64,000 nt of DNA, taken from NCBI GenBank assembly GCA_949825025.1, contig OX463785.1:14447971-14511970 (forward strand). The letters are read 5' to 3'. The stretch comes from Siphlonurus alternatus (taxonomy: Eukaryota; Arthropoda; Insecta; Ephemeroptera; Siphlonuridae). Shown here piece after piece: positions 1-11,100 of the stretch (its first letter is position 1; each line of letters starts with the position of its first letter). The notes under the pieces are model-generated. The model was not told the DNA's origin, searched no databases, and saw nothing but the letters and a program-made list of their open reading frames with translations. Both the position numbers and the translations under genes were made by a program.

Positions 1-1169
1 AGGCTAACTAATGAACCAAAACAACGCTTATAATCCACTCCACCAGTCCCCACCTAAACTAAAAACTTTCAAAAAATGTTTTATAGTAATGAAAAAAAAG
101 TTTTATAAATAAAACAACCATAACAGTTATTATTTAACTCATTATTTATAAATAAATTGAATATAAAACTGCCGTGACTTGCGTGGTATCTTTAGAGTGG
201 GACAATTTGAATATTGATATAGAGGCGCTGCGATCGCGGCGCAACTCTGGCGTTCCCTTTCCCTTAAGTCAATGATTAAAAGCTGCAGCCTTTCCTCTCT
301 TATAAAGTTATAACAATGCCAGTAAATTATTCTTATCTGTATTTTTTTTTATAATTGTAATTTACAATACTAATGGGTTACAGAAGAGTAAAGTTATGGC
401 TGTAAAAAATAATAATACAATCTTGAAATACTGCAAACAACAGCCCTATATATATCAAATTAAAAGAATGTCTTGTTTTATTTGAAAAACAATAATTTTA
501 AAATATTTGTGTGCATTTATATTTGTAAAATTTCTGATTTTAGAAGACTGAAAATCAAATTTAAATGTTAAATGGTGCTTTTAACAAATAATAAATTTAA
601 TACACTTAAATAAATATTTATGTTAATTAATATATTAAATTATACATTTTTAAAATTGTATTATAACATTTTATAATTATTTTAATATTTAGAAATTTTA
701 ATGCAAGTATTTGAAAGATATTCAAATTCAAATTAATATTTATTTAGCAACGGTTACATATAACCAAGGCACTAAATACAATAAGTCAACCATACACTAA
801 AACAAAGCGAATACTTTAATACTTATTATATATAAGTGAAATACACAAAAAATAAAACCTAAATAAAACAAAAATGAAAATAAATCCTGCATTAATAGCA
901 TTAAAACAGAGCACTCATAACTTGAGTCCGGAAGTGACATAAGGAGGAGTCAAATATATCTACATCTTGATGCTCCACAACAAATTTGTTATAATAATTT
1001 TGCACTCTCGTACAAAAAGCAAACTTTTTATACTGTACTTGCTATTAATTGCCATTTCAGATATATTTAACAGCCATTGTTATGTTCCTATACTGCCTAT
1101 TTTAATCCAAAATTGCAGGGGAGGGGGGATTTACTTCCCCCAACCCACTTTCCTAAAAATGCATGCCTA
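1..1169. other. AT-rich intergenic DNA
   Basis: No exon-like reading frame, splice-bounded open frame or RNA gene could be recognised. The sequence is strongly AT-rich with many short A and T runs. The open frames present are short, AT-driven and show no family resemblance. Confidence 0.5.
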
Positions 1170-1655
1170 TTTGTACTGGATAGAGCGCGGAAAAAAGTCA
1201 ATTTTTTTTCGAAAAATAGCCAGAGGCGCCTAAAAAGTCAACTTATTTTTCGAAAATAGTCCACAAAAAAGTTACCTTTTTTAAAAAATAGTCTATAAAA
1301 AAGTCACTTTAAAAAAAAAAAAAAAAAAAATGCAGCAAAAAAGCAAAAAAAAAGAAAAGAAAAAAAGAAAAAGTGCTATTTAAAAGTTTTATTTTTTATA
1401 TTTCTTAACTTCCTTTTTTTTTTTTTGACAATATGAAGAAAAGAGCTGAAATGCACTAAAATATGTCAAAAAGTCACAAAAAGTCATCTTTTGCCAAAAT
1501 TGTCTCAAAAACAAAAAATAGTCTAAATAGTCATTTTTTATATAGTCTTATTTTAATCCACTTCCAGAGATCGGTGGACATCCTAAATGACAACAAAATA
1601 GTCCTCATGTGCACAAAAAGTCAAAATGACTTTTCCGCGCTCTAGTACTGGAGTA
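1170..1655. repeat. Foldback repeat with AAAAAGTCA subrepeats
   Basis: The outer ends are inverted copies: GATAGAGCGCGGAAAAAAGT near 1180 is mirrored by ACTTTTCCGCGCTCTAGTA near 1630. The interior is A-rich and repeats variants of AAAAAGTCA many times (for example near 1225, 1290, 1468 and 1617). This looks like a non-coding foldback element that has grown internally by tandem duplication. No transposase frame is present. The open frame at 1463-1645 is a by-product of the repeat. Confidence 0.5.
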
Positions 1656-2065
1656 CCTCCTTGTAATAAATTATGAAAGAACATTTTTTAGTGTGATGGT
1701 CAAATTTTAATTTGTGTTTTAAATTTAATGTAGCAGCATGTGAAATTGAACACATATATAATACTGTATTTACAGTGCTATATATTATATATATTATACA
1801 GCAATATCAAAATTAACAAAATAATCCTGTGTAATGTAATTTGGTTGCATGCAATGTTAATTTGTGTTAATAGCAGAATAACCATGATAAATTAAGTATG
1901 TGTACTTACAGAGCTATGTATATGCATTCAGTGATACTAAAATTAACAAAATAAACGAAGATCCAGAATATTATACTCTGTATTTTTACAGCTATTTCCA
2001 ATTTATTAAATGTTAGATCATGTAGTCACAATTAAGGTATCAACTGATATTTAATGTGAATAAGA

Positions 2066-2478
2066 GGTTGAGCGTGGCACAGTGCATTGACCGGTTCTCG
2101 TTAGATCACCGAAGTCAGGCTACGTCGAGCGTGGTTAGTACTTGGATGGGTGACCGTTTCAAGTAAAAAATATGCTGCTCCCTCCCTGGGGTAAATTCAT
2201 CTCGCTTTCCACCCAGTGCAGTGTGATGCACTTGTGTGTGGTTCCTCAGGCTTTGGACATCGCTTTGGTCCACTGAGAAAAAGTAGAGGTGTCTGTCCTG
2301 ACTGAGGTTTTCCACGGTTCCCTCAGTTTCACCTCAGCGAATGCTGGGACGTGTAACACGCCGTGGCCACCATCCGTTCCCTACCTTATCTCTACCCATT
2401 ACCCCGCCGCGAGCTGTAAGCTCTTAGGTGTGTATGATCCTTGTAAAATATAATAATAATAATGAATAAATAAATAAA
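2066..2478 (+). mobile_element. SINE with 5S rRNA-derived head (SINE3 type)
   Basis: The head contains a 5S rRNA-like segment: GTTAGATCACCGAAGTCAGG followed by GTTAGTACTTGGATGGGTGA (about 2099-2153), which corresponds to the 5S internal RNA polymerase III promoter. A body of about 280 bp follows, with the block GAGGTTTTCCACGGTTCCCT, then an A/T-rich tail with AAT and AATA repeats ending near 2478. Related copies lie on the minus strand at 12519-12925 and 55081-55385. This is the most intact head of the three. It is non-autonomous and would depend on a LINE. It is too diverged outside the promoter to be a 5S rRNA gene. Confidence 0.8.
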
Positions 2479-3071
2479 ATAAAAGTATATATCATGTCAC
2501 GATAATAGAATTCTGTGAAATACATTTTTTAATGTGTTTTTATTTTGCATTTTGGAATGAAGAAATCTCCTTATATTTTGGAATTAAGTTGAATTTTGAG
2601 TGTTTATTATTGGATATTTTAATTAACTGCTGTAATTTGCTTAATTGCTAATGGTAATTTTTTTCTTGTTGTCAACATGTTGTGAGAGTTACCAATCTGA
2701 ATTAATATTGTGACTGGATACAGTAAAAAACTTGTTATTACGTAAAGTCAAGGGACCCACAAAATTATGTTTACCTTATATGTATCGAGTATAGTACCTT
2801 ATATCACAAGTTGTCCTATACCCACCAATGCTTTTATTTTTGACGGGACCGCAAACTCCTTTACTCAACCTAACAACAAATTGCGTAATAATGAGTTTTT
2901 TCTGTATATTTGAATCTCAATGTTGATATATTTTGCATTATTTGTGTATGCTACATTAATATGGCTATATATAATATAAAAATGTATACTCAAAAGGTGT
3001 GCAAGTTTATTATCTTTGTTTTGCTGATGAGCCAAAAGGGAAATACACTTGACATCAGACATAAAAAAATA

Positions 3072-3470
3072 TTTAAAGGGACATGGGACAATAAAATCAT
3101 GAATGCATAAAATTTTTATGTAAGATATATATATATGTTAATGCGAGAAATGAGTAAATTTCCGTTTTCGGACCATCCCCCGAATTTATAAAAATTAAAT
3201 AAATACAGACAGCTGCAGGGCAATTGCACAGGCAACATTGCACTGAGTATGGCTGGGCGGGAGGAGGGGGGAGTGAGTTCCATGGAAAAGTGGCAGCTAC
3301 GTTGCCTTTCGTGATTGCTAATGTCAGCAATCCACACTTTAGTTATATACTCACTGGGCGTTTACCCTGAGGTACTCGCCACCGTGCGGCATCTATTCAT
3401 ACTCAGTTAGTGGGTAACTTTTAAATAAAAAATACTTATTTTTATGGTCCCCTAGCTGTCCCTTTAAGAA
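3072..3470. mobile_element. MITE-like element with TTAAAGGGACA ends
   Basis: The left end TTTAAAGGGACATGGGAC and the right end CCCTAGCTGTCCCTTTAAG are inverted repeats. No transposase is encoded inside, so the element is non-autonomous. The open frames inside it have no recognisable products. The TTAAAGGGACA terminus resembles ends of small DNA transposons seen in many invertebrate genomes. I do not assign a superfamily because the target duplication is not clear. Confidence 0.55.
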
Positions 3471-3474
3471 TTTA

Positions 3475-4240
3475 TTTACATAAAGCATTAGAATTCAAGT
3501 GAAAAAATTTAATTTTGTTTTTCTTAATAAATAGTTTGCCATAATTTTTAAGAATGCTGCACACCCTATATTATTTATTCACTTAATTGTTGAAGCTTAA
3601 TTCTTATTATAAAAAACAATAATGAATTAAGATACTATAAATTAACTAAATATATTTTACAGTATTCATATTTTTATAAATAATTTAAAAATGCTTCATC
3701 AAATAGGCCGGGGGTGTGAGTAACTTAAAAATGCACTCTTAGAAATAATGTATGATTTTATACTATTAAAAAAGTAATTTTGTGTCCGTACTGATATCCT
3801 ATAGTCATGAAATTACCTATTTGTTAATTAATTAATATTGTTTCTTTATTTTTTGAAAAATTAAAAACTATATATATTATTATTTATTACTGTATAATAT
3901 ATATGGCAAATAAACATATAAAATAATTTAAACAACTTTTTTATTGCATATCCTAGCTGCCAGTTTTAATTAATTATTTAGTGTATGGAAGTAAGCGTTT
4001 TAGTCGACTATATAAATAAGTTCAAATAAGTAATAAACTTCCGCAGTGATAATTTTGAAAGTAAAATTAACTTGCATTTTAATTGTAAAGAGAGTTTCTG
4101 ATTGGTCAATCTTTCTCCAATACCAGCACAATGTATTGTAAAAATATGATAGGAGGCCTCCTCGAGTCTTTTGTTAGCCAGACAGAATGATAGCACATAC
4201 ATTGCAAGAAAAACAAGCATTGATTATATATAGAGGGGTA
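3475..4240. other. AT-rich intergenic DNA
   Basis: Nothing beyond A/T-rich sequence is recognisable. The minus-strand frame at 4008-4220 is not splice-bounded and resembles no protein family I know. Confidence 0.4.
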
Positions 4241-4242
4241 AT

Positions 4243-4565
4243 TAATGAGATTTTAGAATGTGAAAATTTTAGTGGCTTAATCGAAAGAAGGGGTAAAAAT
4301 ATGGTACTGTGAATTTTTTCAGATTTTTCTGAGACCGGGAACTTTTTAAAAAATTATTGAAAGTGTATTTTATGACGTCACGGGCGGCACTGCCCTATCC
4401 TTTTTCTTAAAGAGTGCCGCCCGTGACGCGCGTCATCAAAATAGACTTTCAATAATTTTTTAAAAATAGTTTCCGGTCTCAGAAAAATCTGAAAAAAATC
4501 ACAGTACCATATTTTTACCCATTCTTTCGATTAAGCCACTAAAATTTTCACATTCTAATATCTTA
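4243..4565. mobile_element. Foldback element, family 2
   Basis: Near-perfect palindrome. The ends read AATGAGATTTTAGAATGTGA and, inverted, TCACATTCTAATATCTT. Both arms carry GGCTTAATCGAAAGAA, TCAGATTTTTCTGAGACCGG and GACGTCACGGGCGGCACT, with a short loop around 4400. A second copy of the same family lies at 63060-63380. No coding capacity. As RNA it would fold into a hairpin of about 150 bp. Confidence 0.8.
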
Positions 4566-5131
4566 CTGTGTGGATTTTGTCTTTGGAATCCTTTGAGAGT
4601 ATATAACGGGCCAACTTAAAATATACTAACAGATAAATCGTCTGCAGCTATAGTTAGAGTTTCACAAAGGTCAACAACTCAACATGAATTTGTCTAAAAT
4701 TAGAGATTATTAGTGCTATTTTGATTTGAATATGTCTATCATGAGAGCTTCCTCCTCTACCAAAATATATTTGATATATATATTATATTTTTATAATTAT
4801 TATTTTTGCACCAAAATTTGTTTACTGACGATATACATGAATAAAATTTATCTTTTATTTTAAACCTCAAGAATTTAGAAATTGAAATTACATTAATTTA
4901 TAATTAATTTTATACTCAATTTTTATTTATATACTATATTATTTTTAACAATAAAAACAAACAAAATGATGCCATTTAGGTCTAATAGGCTGGTTTATTT
5001 GCCATTGACTTGTATACTAAAATTAATGTAAAAATGACAAATCAAAGAAATTTACAAAAAAGTGTAATTTTTATTTAAAATATTTACATGCTTTACTTTT
5101 GCAGTAATTGTAGATTAATGGAGTGAGACTG

Positions 5132-8100
5132 CTACTCCATATTTTCTGGCTCATTGTTGCTCTCTACCAAGGGTGGACTTGGACTCTTGGTGCCATTGGC
5201 TGGACTTCTGGAAATAACAAACGAAAGTCATACATTAGTCTAGGTTGTAGAAATTTAGTTGGTGTGTTTCAATTAAGGGAGCTTTAAATGACACAAAATT
5301 ACTGTAACTATTGAAAAACTTAAAATGCAATGAAAAAGAATTAAGGATCATTAGTTTTTGCAACACAACTGCTGTAATAAATATTAAGAAAATTAAAACT
5401 AGATTACAACTTGGAAATTGTGTGGCAATGCAACTTAATTAGTTGTTAATAGGGAGGTAAAGAATCAAAGTAATACAATTTAATAAGCTGTGGAAAGATT
5501 GGAAAGATCCAAAAAATTAATTATCTTAACAAATATATCAGTAGAATATTTCTTGCAATGACACTTAATGGAAAAGAAACATGTATGATTTTTTAAATCT
5601 TACTGGAAAACAAATAAAATAATAACAATTTTTAATAAATGAACTTCATACCTTAGAGTAAGTGGTTTCTCCCTTGACTGTTTCCTCTCAGCTTCTACTT
5701 TCTTTGATTTTCTCTTGCCTGAGTCCACTGAACTCTTGCTGATTGGACTCATCTCAGGATTCTTACTGGACTTGCCTGTAGATTTCTTGCGGGACTTATA
5801 TTTCTTACTTGATCTCTCTGGACTCTTATTTTCAGTCACACTTTTACCAGGACTCTGTGGACTTAAATTTCTTATTCTATCAGGACTCTTGTACTGTCTT
5901 TTATGTCTTGGACTTCTGGATCTTTGTCTACTAGATTTTCTAGTAGAACTTTGAGAGTCTTTTGATGGACTTTTAGAGAACCTTCGATTGTATTTACTTT
6001 TAGTATTATGTGGACTTGGAGTTCTAGATGAACTTTTTAATCTACTTCTTCGTGAGCTCCTTGAAGAACTTCTAGATGGACTTCTAGAATATCTGCTAGA
6101 TTTTCTTGAAGAACTATAAGGACTCAGACTCCTTGATGAACTTCTTCTATTTCTTCTCATAGACTCTTGTAAACTTGAATTTCTAGACGGACTTCTAGAC
6201 TGTCTTCTCTGAGATTTTCTTGTTGAAACATTTGATCTTTTTCTTCTAGATTTTCTTGTTGGACTCTCAGGTGGACTTAAACTTGGACTTGTAGATTTAA
6301 GTCTACTCCATGGACTCAAACTCTCACTACTGTCTCTTTTATTTCTTGGTGTTCTGCTTGAACTTGATCTACTCGGACTCCTGGACCATCTTTGAGACCG
6401 TTGGGACCACGGACTGAGGGAACGTTGACTTCGACTGGAGGTCTGTGAGTCTCTGGGGGGAGCATTGCCGCTCAGCTGGCCTCCGGGATTACGGAAGACA
6501 TGGATGAAGTTGCAGTTACGACCTTTGGGACAGCGACCTCTGTCTTGCAAACCTATAGGGGGAGAGAAATTTTTAAATATTTTTTTGTAAAAATTGAAGT
6601 TGTGTTTTATCATTCTATATGTACCGTAGGGGTTTTTAAAAATGCCTATTGCCTGAAAGTCAGATATGTTGGAAAAGTTTAGTTTCTTAGTACATTAATT
6701 TATATAGTACTTCCTCCCACCCTCCCCTCGGTCTTTAAACTTGTGTTACAAGATCTTGATAGTTATTAAATCAACGTTACATCTACATCTTGTCTTAATT
6801 GACTTCAAACATTTAAAATCTTGATAGGGTGACTCACCACAGATAGCAGCTCTCCAGCTGGGCACTATGACGAAGCTGGGTTGCAATCTCTTGCCGGCAA
6901 ACCATCTCCCCGCCAGGCCCCGGCAAGCCCTCAGTGCATCTCTCTCATTCGCAAACTGGGCATACACGTTGCCTCGGAGATGCGTCTCGCAGTTGGCACA
7001 GACCACCAGGCGCTCCAGAACTCCAGCCAGACGGAGCTCAGAGACAATATCATCGTAGAACTCACTGCAATATAAGAGAGAACTCAATCACTACATTTAC
7101 ATGGTGGTGTTTAATACGGATCCGTTGACGATGGATAATGTTATTCTTATGAGGCGTCGTCAACGGATATGCATTAAACACCGTCATGTAAACGTAGTGA
7201 ATGTGAGCTTATAATTTCACCCCTCGTTTGCAATAATGAGCTATTTACTACCTCGATCTCGTATGCAATAATGAGCTATCTGCTATTTCAGGTGAGTGCA
7301 ACAATAAGCTTTATTTTATATCTATTTACAGCTCTTAATTGCGCTTACCTGATCTCTAGCAAATAGCTCATTATTGCACATGAGATGTGAGGTATGACTT
7401 GAAGGAGACAGAAATCTATGTGTCAACATAGAGATGCTAGAGAGCTACCGGTAATATTAAAATGGTAATTTAGGCACCATAATATTTATTTTACAGTATT
7501 TAAGGGTAAGATAACACGAACAATCGATTGTTGTAGTCCCATTTGATTAATATGTAAACCTTAGCAACCTCATAATGATTCTGAATTTTTTTTGAGAGGC
7601 AGTTCTTGGCACCAAAAAAATATGGAAAAAATTTCAAAACAATCGGACGATCCAATTTTTTAAAATTAATTTCTTAGTTTAGGTCTCCATGGGAAAGCCC
7701 TATACTGAAAATTTAAAAAATTCATTTAAAAAAATTGGATCGTCCGATTGTTTTGAAATTTTTTCCACATTTTTTTGGTGCTAAGAACTGTCTCTAAAAA
7801 AATTTCAGAATTGTTATGAGGTTGCTAAGGTTTACATGTTAATCAAATGGGACTACAACAATCGATTGTTCGTATTATCTTACCCTTAAAATGTTTTAAA
7901 TCTGAAAGGTAAAAATCTAGATTTAGATTTAAAAAAAATTTTGATTCGCGTTTCAATTACAGTAAGCTAGTACATTAATAATACATACAGTCTTATCAGC
8001 TGCTTCAATTTAAAATTGAAGCTTTTGGGAAATTTAACAAAAAAACACACAAACAAACAAACAAACAAACAAAATCTTAGGAAACCTAAAATTTAATTAA

Positions 8101-11100
8101 ACATATCTTTGAAATCCACCCCATTTTAATGGTAAATAGTAAATACAAATTAATGACTATTGGCTGTAAAAATAATCTCCATAATAAATATTAAAATTAT
8201 TTTTACATGCATAATACTAGTAATAAAAAAGTGGTGTACTCACAGGAAGGCGTTACGAATTTCCCCCTCTGCGAACTCGAGACTCCAGTCTTGCTGGTCA
8301 TCGGACTGGTCGTCGCCTGCCCCGAGCGAGGGGTGGGAGAACATGCCCGCCAGCAGCAGGCAGCGGCTCAGCGACGGCCGAATGTGGTTCCTGAATCAAG
8401 AGAACATTGCAGTTGTAACTGTCTTGGAGTTAATATGAAAGTGATTGAAATAAGCAATAAAATGAGCTACAGCAAAATATATACTGTAGTTTAAAAAGCA
8501 GAGATGTGATGTAGTCAGTATTCAGTAGTAACATTACATTTTATGGATCATGAGTATTTTCACTTGGAAATAAACTCTTAAAAAAAATCATTTGAAATAT
8601 TTTTTTTTCTACGGTAAGATAGCAAATATACAATATATTTGCACTAATAAGTAGTGCATGTTAACAGACGGTCTCAATACTTGTGTTGATTTCATACCTT
8701 GAGCATTGGTCACCAAATCTGCAGGCAGCAACTTTGGAGAAGAAAGGACACACCGGGCGAGATGGGTTTGTCTCAGAGGCCACTCTTAGTTCCTCGGGAA
8801 GCTCACGACCCTGAAATTTAAGGTTATTAATGATGAAAATAATAACAATGACTTTTTATATCATTTATGATTTTAAACTCCAACTTTGTCTTAAACAGCT
8901 ACTACAAAAGTGAGAAAAAAAGGGCACAAAAATAAAGCATTAATACTGTACTATTTTTTTTTTCACCAATTTTTGTGCAGTTTTGTTACAAAAAAAGGCA
9001 ACACTTTTGAAGATAAAGGTATCTGCTAGTTATGATATTGTCATTGCTTTGGATAATTGCAGAGCATTACATATTTTATCCTCCAATCTATCCTTCACAA
9101 TTAATAAGAATGAGGCATGAAAATTTAAACATAAAATGAAGATAAAATTATTCTCTTTCACCTGATTTGATTTGATTTGATAAGATTGATTCCGTGACGT
9201 CATCATGACATCACAGAGTCAAATTCCATTATTTTAATATCTATCTCAAAACAAGCGGGGATAATTAAAATAGTCATACTCTCAGATTCAACTGCAGCAA
9301 TACAAGCAATAGCCTCCTCAAATTCTCAAGATCATAGAGTAAATGAATGTAAAAAACTTATAAAAGAACACCAAGACAATAACATAGAAATAGTCTTACA
9401 GTGGATACCAGCTCATTGTAATATTCATGGCAATGAGCAAGCAGACTACTTAGCCAAGATGGGCAGCAAGATGACACAGCCAACAACAAGCATCTCCATT
9501 CATTCAATTCAAGCTCATATTAATAGTGCAGTGAAACAGAAAGTTGACTCAGATTGGAAAGAACAAGCAAGTATTAAAGCATGGGGAGATCTCATATTTA
9601 AATCAGCCAAAACTCACACTTTTATAATAGACTCACAGACACTGCTAAATTCAGACTAGATACTGGCCATGACTATCTTGGATGCTACCAGAAGAAATTC
9701 AAAATCCAAGATAGTGACATTTGTAAATTGTGTAAAAAAGAACCTCAAGACAGAGGGCATCTATTTAGATGCTCAGCATTAACTGCGGAACTTGACTCGT
9801 TGCCTGGCAACATGAAGAAAGAAGAGAAGGAAGCCCTTCTCTATTGGTTTACTAGAAGTAAAATGGCTTAAACGCCAATGCGTGGGCATAAGAAAAGAAG
9901 AAGAAGAAGAATTAATTAGCACAGGCAAAAATTGATGTATCTGGGCAAAAGAGAATAATTGCATGTCTTGTAAGTTTCATGCACCTTCAAGTGTAATAAT
10001 TTGTAAACATTATAGAAATCTAGTACCCACCTGCTCCATAAACTCCTCGATCCTCTGCTCCCTCTCCTTTGCCTCTCTCTCACGTTGCCGCTTGCTCTCC
10101 TCTCTTGCCTCTTGCTCCGCTTTCTTGCGAGCCTGTCGAGCAGCAATCTCAGCCTGCAGAGCCACCTGGAGGCACAAAATGCAACTAGCATCAGACTGAG
10201 AACTAATACAGGTTTTGTTTGACTAATAGCTTTTTATAAATTTAAGGAAGACAGTGTAAATATTAGAATTATTAAATTTAAAGTAAGTAAATGAAGCAGT
10301 TACATGGCAAAATTTAAGATAAACATTAAGCTGCATTATAAAAGAGAAATATTGAAACAAAAAAATCAATGGTACTGGAATTCAAGCATTTACTGCACTT
10401 AACTAAATATTTTCAATTTTCATTAATTTTTCATTGTACTTAGCCAAGATAGTAAACCTTTTAAATAGTAAGCTATCTAAATACAAATGTTAATATAGTA
10501 CTTTTAATTGTTTGGTTAGTTTGGTTACCAATGGCAGAACTTGTTTTTCAACATTGTTCACAGTGCTCTCTGGGGCTCCTAATACCCAGTCTGCACGCCA
10601 GACAGTTAAGTACCGTTTATTAGCGGGGCACGTATGTTGTTTGCACAACATTCCGTGGTCTTAATCACCCCAGCGGAGTATAGACAGCCGTAAGCTGCCT
10701 TCCTCCTACCAACTCTTTCATCTAGTAGCCAGTCACACCCATTCCAAGTCGCGAAAAGTCTGCCGTATTCGGGATTTGAACCGGGGACCTCTCGGACGAG
10801 AGCCAAGTGTACTAACCACTACACCAAAGAGCAGTAAAAGCATAGAGCTTTTAATTGTAAACAAAACTGAAAAGCAATGCTTCTGCAATCTAATATTTTT
10901 TTTTTCATTTAAGAGACGGAAGAACAAAATCTTAAGGACATTATACAATGGAGTATTGACCTCAATTTTTTTTTATTGCAGAAATGGATAGAAGGTGCAA
11001 AGTTATGCTACCCTGATTTTTTTCAGATTTTTTAGAGCCCGGGAACTATTTTTAAAAAATTATTGAAAGTTATTTTTGTGACGTCACGAGACGCCGCTCC

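Noticed and set aside
2095..2160. 5S rRNA gene
   Set aside because: Only the central promoter part resembles 5S RNA, and three copies share a long non-5S body; it is a SINE head.
5715..5954. Leu-rich membrane protein on the plus strand
   Set aside because: Antisense shadow of the Arg/Ser domain of the ZRSR2-like gene.
9459..9659. Independent small gene
   Set aside because: It is the end of the RNase H segment of a broken LINE.
10770..10836. tRNA-Glu gene
   Set aside because: Degenerate acceptor stem, continued as a SINE on the minus strand.
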